From an uncultured Collinsella sp. (GTDB taxonomy: Bacteria > Actinomycetota > Coriobacteriia > Coriobacteriales > Coriobacteriaceae), in contig UQIL01000041.1 in assembly GCA_900541025.1 (NCBI GenBank), positions 1 through 11,356 on the forward strand: DNA of 11,356 nt, in the 5' to 3' direction. Position 1 is the stretch's first letter, and each line of letters opens with the position of its first letter. Below, one piece after another: positions 1-5,156 of this stretch. A model generated the notes under the pieces. That model saw only the letters and a list, made by a program, of their open reading frames with translations, made no database searches and had not been told where the DNA came from. The position numbers and the translations under genes are program-made.

Positions 1-860
1 CCGTCCTCGTCCACGCGCGCACGCTTGGTGTTGAGGTTGTACATGTTCTTGGACCAGTTCTCGATGGTCGAGTAGCGCAGGTGCGCACGCTTGCCCACAA
101 AGAGCTCGACGGCGCCGGCGTGGAGGTTGGCTACGTTGTACTTGGGCGCGGAGCAACCCTCGATAAAGTGCAGGTCGGCGTCGTCCTCGACGATGATGAG
201 CGTGTGCTCAAACTGGCCGGCGCCCTTGGCGTTAAGGCGGAAGTAGCTCTGCAGCGGGAAGTCGAGCTTGGTGCCCTTGGGCACATAGACAAACGAGCCG
301 CCCGACCACACGGCGCCGTGCAGGGCCGCAAACTTGTGGTCGGTGGGCGGGATGAGCGTCATAAACTTCTCGTGGATGAGCGGTTCCCACTGCGGGTCGT
401 GCAGGGCCTCCTCGATGCCGGAGTAGACGATGCCCATCTTAGACGCGGTGTCCTGCATGTTGTGGTAGACGAGCTCGGAGTCGTACTGCGCGCCGACGCC
501 TGCCAGATAGCTGCGCTCGGCCTCGGGGATGCCCAGGCGCTCAAAGGTGCTCTTGATGTCGTCGGGCACCGACTCCCAGTCGTGCTTTTGGTCGGTGTTG
601 GGCTTGACATAGGTGACGATGTTATCCATGTCCAGGCCCTCGATGGAGGGGCCCCACGTCGGGTCGGGAAAACGATTAAAGATCTCGAGGGACTTTAAGC
701 GCAGGTCGAGCATCCACTGCGGCTCGTCCTTTTTGGCGCTGATCTCGCGCACGATGTCGGGCGTGATGCCGGCGTCGAGGCGCTCGAATCCCTCCTCGCC
801 ATAGGTGAAGTCGTAGAGGCTGCGGTCGATGTCCGCGACCTCGGTGCGGTTCTTGGTCAT
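1..860 (-). CDS. sufB: Fe-S cluster assembly scaffold protein SufB, partial (C-terminus beyond left edge)
   Basis: SufB is the scaffold subunit of the cytosolic SufBC2D complex, on which nascent Fe-S clusters are built before transfer to apoproteins. About 286 codons are present; the family is usually about 465-495 aa, so roughly the last 40% lies outside the window. Recognisable family segments are the N-terminal DEPQWMLDLRLKSLEIF, then GGSFVYVPKGTKLDFPLQSYFR and the start of the beta-helix core with FIEGCSAPKYN. Cys236 in EGCSAP matches the conserved SufB cysteine (E. coli Cys254, from memory) involved in sulfur transfer. The start ATG at 860 follows an AAAGGGG ribosome site. The gene begins 12 bp after the sufC stop, so the two are almost certainly one operon, transcribed leftwards from the promoter region near 1738-1765. 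No frameshift is seen. The paralogue SufD is less likely because the EGC(S/T)AP motif and the N-terminal region are SufB-type. Confidence 0.95.
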   Translation of the reverse strand, partial: MTKNRTEVADIDRSLYDFTYGEEGFERLDAGITPDIVREISAKKDEPQWMLDLRLKSLEIFNRFPDPTWGPSIEGLDMDNIVTYVKPNTDQKHDWESVPDDIKSTFERLGIPEAERSYLAGVGAQYDSELVYHNMQDTASKMGIVYSGIEEALHDPQWEPLIHEKFMTLIPPTDHKFAALHGAVWSGGSFVYVPKGTKLDFPLQSYFRLNAKGAGQFEHTLIIVEDDADLHFIEGCSAPKYNVANLHAGAVELFVGKRAHLRYSTIENWSKNMYNLNTKRARVDED

Positions 861-872
861 TGCGTCGCCCCT

Positions 873-1673
873 TTACGCCTGCTGCTCGGCAGCGGCGGCC
901 TCGGCCTGGGCGCGCTGCTCGGCGGCCTCGCGCTCGAAGGTCTCAAAACCGTTCTTGTCGATCCAGGGAATGAGCGAGGCGTCGTCCTCGCGTACGATGT
1001 GGCCCTTGACCATAACGTGGACGCGGTCGACATCCAGGTGTTCCAGGATGCGCGTGTTGTGCGTGATGATGAGCATGGAGCCGTCGCAGCTCTTGCGGTA
1101 CGCGTCCATGCCGTGGCTGACGGTGGACAGGGCGTCGACGTCCAGGCCGGAGTCGGTTTCGTCCAGGATGGCGAGTTTGGGCTGCAGCAGCAGAAGCTGG
1201 AGCATCTCGACCTTCTTCTTCTCGCCGCCCGAGAAGCCTACGCCCAATTCGCGGTTGAGGTAGGCGGTATCCATGTTGAGCTCGGCCGCGAGCTCCTTGA
1301 CGCGACGGCGGAATTCCTTGCCCTTCATCTCCAGGCCGGGACGGCCGGCGATGCTGGCACGCAAAAAGCTCGACAGCGGCACGCCCGGAATCTCGACCGG
1401 GGCCTGGAAGCTCAGGAACAGGCCGGCGCGCGAGCGCTTGTCGGTGGTGAGTTCAGTGATGTCCTGGCCGTCAAAGACGATGCGGCCGTCGTTGACCGTG
1501 TAAACGGGGTCGCCCATGACCAGGTGGCCGAGGGTGGACTTGCCGGCGCCGTTGGGTCCCATCAGAACGTGGGTCTCGCCGGCGGCGACGTTGAGGTTGA
1601 CGTTGTGGAGGATGGTCTTCTCGTCCACGGAGGCGGTCAGACCTTCGATGGAAAGCAGCGGATTTGCGCTCAT
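873..1673 (-). CDS. sufC: Fe-S cluster assembly ATPase SufC
   Basis: SufC is a soluble ABC-type ATPase that binds SufB and SufD and drives conformational change during Fe-S cluster assembly. The 266-aa product has Walker A GPNGAGKST (39-47), a Q-loop near FQAP (89-92), the ABC signature SGGEKKK (148-154), Walker B LAILDE followed by TDSGLD (167-178) and the switch His205 in IITHNT. The ETDSGLDVDAL segment is typical of SufC rather than of transport ABC ATPases. I chose the ATG at 1673 because AGAGAGGGAC lies just upstream; an in-frame ATG at 1703 would add 10 residues but has no ribosome site. The C-terminal tail (about 248-266) is an Ala/Gln/Glu-rich extension beyond the usual end near EREA and is probably disordered or helical. 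It is the first gene of the leftward suf operon, divergent from the Rrf2 regulator at 1896. Confidence 0.96.
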   Translation of the reverse strand: MSANPLLSIEGLTASVDEKTILHNVNLNVAAGETHVLMGPNGAGKSTLGHLVMGDPVYTVNDGRIVFDGQDITELTTDKRSRAGLFLSFQAPVEIPGVPLSSFLRASIAGRPGLEMKGKEFRRRVKELAAELNMDTAYLNRELGVGFSGGEKKKVEMLQLLLLQPKLAILDETDSGLDVDALSTVSHGMDAYRKSCDGSMLIITHNTRILEHLDVDRVHVMVKGHIVREDDASLIPWIDKNGFETFEREAAEQRAQAEAAAAEQQA

Positions 1674-1692
1674 GCTGTCCCTCTCTGTATAT

Positions 1693-1712
1693 GGTGTACT
1701 CATAGGTGTACT
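1693..1712 (-). repeat. Tandem 8-bp direct repeat in the sufC leader
   Basis: On the minus strand AGTACACC occurs twice (1712-1705 and 1700-1693) with a 12-bp period, separated by TATG. It lies between the candidate suf promoter and the sufC ribosome site, so it would be in the 5' untranslated leader. It may be a regulator or RNA-binding site, or a chance duplication; nothing else in the window repeats it as far as I could see. Confidence 0.4.
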
Positions 1713-1737
1713 AAACCCTAGGAATCTTCTCGGAATA

Positions 1738-1765
1738 AAGTTACTATGGGTTCGGCGTTAGTCAA
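1738..1765 (-). promoter_or_regulatory. Candidate suf operon promoter
   Basis: Reading leftwards, TTGACT (1765-1760) is a near-consensus -35 hexamer, followed after 16 bp by TAACTT (1743-1738) as a weaker -10. Transcription would start near 1731, leaving a leader of about 58 nt before sufC. The -35 is good and the -10 poor, as expected for an activated or repressed promoter. The assignment is inferred from motif and position only. Confidence 0.42.
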
Positions 1766-1781
1766 GGGAAAACCCGACTAA
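1758..1781. promoter_or_regulatory. Candidate Rrf2-type operator: TTAGTC-N12-GACTAA dyad over the suf -35
   Basis: TTAGTC at 1758-1763 and GACTAA at 1776-1781 are perfect inverted repeats. Between them, GGG and CCC flank AAAA, continuing the dyad after a two-base offset. The dyad overlaps the TTGACT -35 of the candidate suf promoter. A divergent Rrf2 regulator is encoded about 115 bp away, and Rrf2-family proteins bind dyads as dimers, so this is a plausible autoregulatory or suf operator. The GACT/AGTC cores recall IscR type-1 sites, but in the opposite order, so identity with an IscR box is not claimed. Confidence 0.42.
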
Positions 1782-1815
1782 TCCACTCGACTTTTTAGAT
1801 GTGGGACATAATAAT

Positions 1816-1862
1816 CAGGCTTGTTTGCCCCGCGTGCATAAGATTTGGGACAAACAAGCCTG
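1816..1862. promoter_or_regulatory. Perfect 12-bp inverted repeat upstream of rrf2
   Basis: CAGGCTTGTTTG (1816-1827) and CAAACAAGCCTG (1851-1862) are perfectly complementary arms around a 23-nt spacer, ending 33 bp before the rrf2 start codon. An AT-rich CATAATAAT (1807-1815) immediately before the left arm could be a -10 element. That would place the repeat at the start of the transcript as a leader hairpin. The right arm is followed by GTATTTTG, a short T-run. It could be a protein-binding operator (autoregulation by Rrf2), a leader hairpin or attenuator. It is unlikely to be a simple terminator because no rightward gene lies upstream in the visible sequence. Confidence 0.5.
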
Positions 1863-1895
1863 GTATTTTGTCTCGGCTACGATGAGAGGGTAGGT

Positions 1896-2327
1896 ATGCT
1901 CATTTCTTCTAAGGGCCGCTATGCCCTCCGTCTGATGATCTATATCGCAGCGCTTGGTGACGCCGAGGGCAAGATTGCCCTTCGCGAGGTCGCTGACCGC
2001 GAGCATATTTCACAAAAGTATTTGGAGCAGCTGGTTCGTCCGCTCATGAAGGCGGGCCTGCTTAGGAGCGTGCGCGGTAAGGGCGGCGGCTACATGATGG
2101 CGAAGGACCCGGCCGAGGTGCGCGCCGGCGACATCCTGCGTGCCGTCGAGGGCAGCACGGCTCCGGTGGCGTGCGATGGCATCGACAACAGCTGCACCCG
2201 CAGCGATTTGTGCTCGACCGTCAAGTTCTGGCGCGGTTTGGACGACGTGATCGAAAAGTACGTCGACGGCGTGACGTTGGCCGACCTGGCCGCCGTCCCC
2301 GAGATCAACTTTGACATTAAGCTGTAG
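1896..2327 (+). CDS. Rrf2/IscR-family Fe-S-sensing transcriptional regulator
   Basis: This 143-aa protein has the Rrf2 winged-helix domain: MLISSKGRYALRLM at the N-terminus, recognition-helix region HISQKYLEQLVRPL (37-50), and wing SVRGKGGGYMMAK (58-70). Cys93, Cys100 and Cys106 form a CX6CX5C cluster, close to the CX5CX5C that ligates the [2Fe-2S] cluster in IscR, so cluster binding is likely. The start ATG at 1896 follows GAGAGGG with ideal spacing. A longer in-frame ATG at 1845 lies inside the inverted repeat and would add non-family residues. Divergence from sufC makes control of the suf operon in response to Fe-S status the most likely role, with possible autoregulation through the dyads between the genes. 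CymR- or NsrR-like functions remain possible from sequence alone. The next gene starts 8 bp downstream. Confidence 0.93.
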   Translation: MLISSKGRYALRLMIYIAALGDAEGKIALREVADREHISQKYLEQLVRPLMKAGLLRSVRGKGGGYMMAKDPAEVRAGDILRAVEGSTAPVACDGIDNSCTRSDLCSTVKFWRGLDDVIEKYVDGVTLADLAAVPEINFDIKL

Positions 2328-2335
2328 GGCTGCAA

Positions 2336-2623
2336 ATGGCATCTCTCGACAAGGTGTATAAGCAAATTGAAGTTTTTGCTCGGGAATGTGACGCCGAGAA
2401 GGTCGTGTTGTTTGGTTCTCGTGCTCGAGGCGACAACTTGCCCAAGAGCGATATTGACATCGCCGTAGCAGGTTGCCGGGATTTCGGCCGTTTCTCATAT
2501 TTGATCGAGGAACATCTTGATACTCTTTTAGATGTAGATGTCGTCAATCTCGACGAGTCCCTATCGCAGCAATTGCTCGATGAGATTGCCAGGGATGGTG
2601 TGATTCTGTATGAAAAAATATGA
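2336..2623 (+). CDS. MNT-domain nucleotidyltransferase, antitoxin of a HEPN/MNT module (MntA-like)
   Basis: The 95-aa product is a minimal nucleotidyltransferase of the DNA polymerase beta superfamily. It has the GSRARGD motif (27-33), SDIDIAV (38-44) with metal-binding Asp39 and Asp41, and a third acidic site in LLDVDVV (Asp68). In characterised MntA/HepT systems such proteins neutralise the HEPN RNase by adding AMP groups to a tyrosine beside the RNase motif. All catalytic positions are present, so it is probably active. The start ATG at 2336 has AGGG six bases upstream, overlapping the rrf2 stop, and the gene overlaps the next one by 14 bp, implying translational coupling. MNT-first order matches Haemophilus HI0073/HI0074. 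Codons in this pair look more A/T-ending than in the suf genes, hinting at horizontal acquisition. Confidence 0.9.
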   Translation: MASLDKVYKQIEVFARECDAEKVVLFGSRARGDNLPKSDIDIAVAGCRDFGRFSYLIEEHLDTLLDVDVVNLDESLSQQLLDEIARDGVILYEKI

Positions 2624-3029
2624 GAACTTTGTTAGCGCCTTGGCGAATCTTGAGGATGCGCCCAATCAGGATCTCAACAATGATTTTGTTCAGAGTGGAT
2701 TGATTAATAAGTTCAATCTTCAATTTGAACTGAGCTGGAAGCTCCTTAAGCGTCTGCTCGAGTATGAGGGCGCCACGCTTGCCGCGTCGGGGTCTCCTCG
2801 TGCCATCTTGAAGGAGTCGTACCGATTCTACGACTTTATTGATGAGGCGGCCTGGCTAGACATGCTCAGAGACCGCAATACGAACGTCCATATCTACGAC
2901 AACAAGCTCGCTCAAGATTTGATTCAGCGCATCTTGAACGTCTATATCCCCGCTTTCTGTCAGTTGAGGGACGGGCTGATGGAGCGATACGGCGAGCTTC
3001 TGATGGCGCCCGACGACCAGTTTGTCTAA
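2610..3029 (+). CDS. HEPN-domain toxin, HI0074-like nucleotidyltransferase-substrate-binding family (HepT-like)
   Basis: The 139-aa all-alpha protein matches the HI0074-type HEPN family (PF08780): FNLQFELSWKLLKRLLEYEG (35-54) is the signature second helix. R89-N-T-N-V-H94-I-Y96 gives the RX4HXY motif. Arg and His form the HEPN ribonuclease site and the Tyr is the residue AMPylated by MntA partners in studied homologues. The motif is intact, so RNase toxin activity is predicted, although the HI0074 subgroup was first described only as a binding partner. The start ATG at 2610 lies inside the MNT gene and has no strong ribosome site (AGGG is 15 bases upstream), which favours coupling to antitoxin translation. 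No T-rich terminator follows it. Confidence 0.88.
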   Translation: MKKYENFVSALANLEDAPNQDLNNDFVQSGLINKFNLQFELSWKLLKRLLEYEGATLAASGSPRAILKESYRFYDFIDEAAWLDMLRDRNTNVHIYDNKLAQDLIQRILNVYIPAFCQLRDGLMERYGELLMAPDDQFV

Positions 3030-3049
3030 TTCCTTAAGATTTCGCGGAG

Positions 3050-3087
3050 GGTTGTTGCCGTTTACCGAGGGGTTGTTGTGTAACAAC
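3050..3087. repeat. GGTTGTTG direct repeat plus inverted copy upstream of the surface protein gene
   Basis: GGTTGTTG occurs at 3050-3057 and 3071-3078, exactly 21 bp apart (about two helical turns), within longer GAGGG(G)TTGTTG copies. The second copy also pairs with AACAAC at 3082-3087, forming GTTGTT-GTGT-AACAAC, a 6-bp stem with a 4-nt loop. No T-run follows, so it is not an intrinsic terminator. The position 70-107 bp before the secreted-protein start suits a regulator-binding site. An AT-rich patch at 3100-3113 could hold the -10, but no clear promoter can be assigned. Confidence 0.38.
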
Positions 3088-3156
3088 AGGCGAGCTGCAA
3101 TACTTATTTTATCTTTGCAAACTGAACTTTAACTACACCAATGCAGGGAGGATCTT

Positions 3157-4953
3157 ATGCAGCCCAAGCATTCTGCTATTGTCGCGGGCCTGACGCTGGC
3201 GCTTTCGTTTGGCGCCGTTTCCGCGCCGGCACCCGCCGCTGCCGAGGAGCCCACGCCGGGCATTGCCTCGGATGCCACCGATATCGATAAGGGCCTTTAC
3301 ACCCAACAGTCCTTCTCGGGCGTGTTGAGGTCGGTTCAGGGTGTCTCGTTTGTCAACGTGACTCCCGAGATGAAGTACTTCACCAAATATGAGAGCCATG
3401 GTAACTATAACCAGGGATTTTCGTATGGTGACGGCTACAACGCGCTGGGCTATTACCAGTTCGACCGTCGTTGGTCGCTCATTCCGTTTATGAAGCAGGT
3501 TTACAACTACGATTCTGCCAAGTACGGCATGCTCAAGGATGCGATTGATCGCGGCAGCGAGATTTCCAACGCGAGCAATGCCATGTACGAGAACGACCAG
3601 CTTACCGAGCTGGGCCATATCGCGCAGGAGGCCTTCCAGGGTGCTTATAACACCGATCCTGCTGAGTTTTCGGCTCTGCAGGATGCGTATGCGTACAACT
3701 CGTACTATGCGGTGACCGAGGCGTGGCTCAAGAGCGGCCTGGGTATTGATATTTCGGGCCGCGCCGATTGCGTGAAGGGCATGGTGTGGAGCATTACCAA
3801 CATGTGCGGCACTGGTGGCTGCAGGGACTTTTTCCGCTGGGCGAATCTTTCCAACGATATGTCCGACCGCGAGTTTGTGACGGCGCTTTCCAACAGCGTG
3901 GTCAATAACGTGGCGACCAAGTATGCAAGCCAGCCCCAGTACCACGAGGGCTGGAAGAACCGCTACCGCAATGAGCTCAAGGACTGCCTGGTCTATATCG
4001 CCGAGGACGAGGCTGCCGCTGCGAAGGACAACAAGCCCGAGCAGCCCGAGCAGCCGGAACCCGCGCCGGAACCTGCACCGACGCCTGATTCGAATGACGA
4101 CCCGAGTGACGATCCCAACGATGACAGGATGGATGCGCCCTCGACCGATGCTGACGGTAATGGCTCTGCTGGTGGCACTACCAACGACGGCTCTACCTCG
4201 AATGGCTCCGATTCGAACGGCTCTGCTGCGGGCGATTCGTCTTCAAACTTTACCGGCAATACGGACAGCGCCGCCTCTGGTTCGACCGACGCTGGTTCCT
4301 CTAATTCTTCCACTGGTTCGAGCGATTCTTCCGCCGATACTGGTTCTAGCAATAACTCTAACTCTGACGCCGTTTCTGATTCCGGCGCTTCCAAGGGCGA
4401 TTCAAATACGGCAACGGACGCGCCCGTTATTTCGACGGACAAGAAGCCTTCTTTCTCCGTGCAGCTTGGTTCTACGCTGGGCTCTTCGCTGATGGCTGGC
4501 GTCAATATCGGCTCGACCCAGAACAAGGACAACTCTGATCAGGTTTCCACGGAAAAGGCCGAAGCCTCAAAGGGCGACTCCAAGGACAAGGCTTCCGAGA
4601 AGACCGAATCCGATAAGGGTTCTAGCTCTAAGGAGAAGGACGACAAATCTGCTCAGAAGAAGGACGAGAGCAAGACCGAGAGCGAAAAGAAACAGCCCGA
4701 AGACGACGACAAGAGCGGTGCTGACAACCAGGTCCAGGAGCAAAATGACTCCAAAACGGTGACCACTACGACCACGACGACCACCACAACCAAGTCATCT
4801 GGCGGCAATATGCCCAAGACGGGCGATCTGATTGTGATGGCGAGCCTTGCCAGTGCAAGCTTGGCCACGCTGGGTGCCACGTCTATTGTGAGTGGCAAGC
4901 ATAAGCTCGATCAGCAAAAGAAGGCTGCTGGGCAGAACGACTCCGAGGAGTAG
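3157..4953 (+). CDS. Sortase-anchored surface protein with a lysozyme-like N-terminal domain
   Basis: This is a 598-aa secreted protein. A signal peptide occupies residues 1 to about 29 (hydrophobic core then APAPAAAEE). The globular part, about 50-285, contains YFTKYESHGNYNQGF with Glu79, then GYNALGYYQFDRRW. This resembles lysozyme/chitosanase-like domains of phage tail lysins and VgrG-related proteins, so a peptidoglycan- or glycan-cleaving role is inferred, not proven. Cys205, Cys217, Cys222 and Cys277 could form two disulfides. Residues 293-310 are Pro/Glu-rich, 311-420 Asp/Ser/Gly/Asn-rich and 455-530 Lys/Glu/Asp/Ser-rich, all probably a disordered stalk; T536-T545 is a ten-Thr run. The end has the sortase signal MPKTG (552-556), a hydrophobic span (558-578) and a basic tail. 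The start ATG at 3157 has a strong GGGAGG site. An intrinsic terminator follows, so it is likely monocistronic. The substrate is unknown. Confidence 0.85.
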   Translation: MQPKHSAIVAGLTLALSFGAVSAPAPAAAEEPTPGIASDATDIDKGLYTQQSFSGVLRSVQGVSFVNVTPEMKYFTKYESHGNYNQGFSYGDGYNALGYYQFDRRWSLIPFMKQVYNYDSAKYGMLKDAIDRGSEISNASNAMYENDQLTELGHIAQEAFQGAYNTDPAEFSALQDAYAYNSYYAVTEAWLKSGLGIDISGRADCVKGMVWSITNMCGTGGCRDFFRWANLSNDMSDREFVTALSNSVVNNVATKYASQPQYHEGWKNRYRNELKDCLVYIAEDEAAAAKDNKPEQPEQPEPAPEPAPTPDSNDDPSDDPNDDRMDAPSTDADGNGSAGGTTNDGSTSNGSDSNGSAAGDSSSNFTGNTDSAASGSTDAGSSNSSTGSSDSSADTGSSNNSNSDAVSDSGASKGDSNTATDAPVISTDKKPSFSVQLGSTLGSSLMAGVNIGSTQNKDNSDQVSTEKAEASKGDSKDKASEKTESDKGSSSKEKDDKSAQKKDESKTESEKKQPEDDDKSGADNQVQEQNDSKTVTTTTTTTTTTKSSGGNMPKTGDLIVMASLASASLATLGATSIVSGKHKLDQQKKAAGQNDSEE

Positions 4954-4986
4954 TCCCTTTCGGTTGCCCGACAACTAAAGATTCGC

Positions 4987-5025
4987 AATGGGGGCCGGTG
5001 CAGTTGCATCGGGCCCCATTTTGTT
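4987..5025 (+). terminator. Strong intrinsic terminator after the surface protein gene
   Basis: The arms 4987-5002 and 5005-5020 pair over 16 positions with one G-G mismatch and one G-T wobble. The outer AATGGGG/CCCCATT stem runs into an inner GTGCA/TGCAT-containing stem. The right arm ends in ATTTT followed by GTTG. It lies 34 bp after the stop codon at 4953, as expected for a rho-independent terminator. Confidence 0.85.
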
Positions 5026-5098
5026 GCACAACGATTTGTTATGCCCCCTCAAGGCCTTTGTTCCTACCGTTGCCCGATGCCTTTGCACGGATCCAGCG

Positions 5099-5123
5099 TT
5101 GCACTTGAACTGCTCGCTACAAT
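5099..5123 (+). promoter_or_regulatory. Possible promoter for the AAA-ATPase-like gene
   Basis: TACAAT at 5118-5123 is one base from the -10 consensus and lies 33 bp before the GTG start. TTGCAC at 5099-5104 could be a -35, but its spacing of 13 bp is short, so the -35 is uncertain. The strong terminator just upstream makes an independent promoter here necessary. The rest of the 4954-5156 gap shows nothing else that I can support. Confidence 0.35.
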
Positions 5124-5156
5124 GGGCTTCGTGCTGCGTTTTAGGGAGAAGTTACG

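Noticed and set aside
81..698. Long plus-strand open frame of 205 codons opposite sufB
   Set aside because: It is antisense to clear SufB sequence and its existence is explained by GC-rich codon structure; the protein resembles no family and has no ribosome site.
1674..1703. Longer sufC start at ATG 1703
   Set aside because: There is no ribosome site before it, and the ATG at 1673 has AGAGAGGG at good spacing and matches the family start.
1845..1895. Longer rrf2 start at 1845
   Set aside because: It would put coding sequence through the inverted repeat and add residues absent from the family; ATG 1896 has GAGAGGG upstream.
3133..3945. Minus-strand open frame of 270 codons opposite the surface protein
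   Set aside because: It mirrors the coding strand of a protein with a signal peptide and sortase motif and has no family features.
4756..4785. Tandem ACN codons encoding the Thr run as a nucleotide microsatellite
   Set aside because: The codons vary (ACC, ACT, ACG, ACA), so it reads as selected protein composition rather than a slippage-prone perfect repeat.
4963..5077. GTTGCCCGA present twice (4963-4971 and 5069-5077) as possible attachment sites
   Set aside because: Nine bases flanking only a terminator region with no integrase or cargo is most likely chance.
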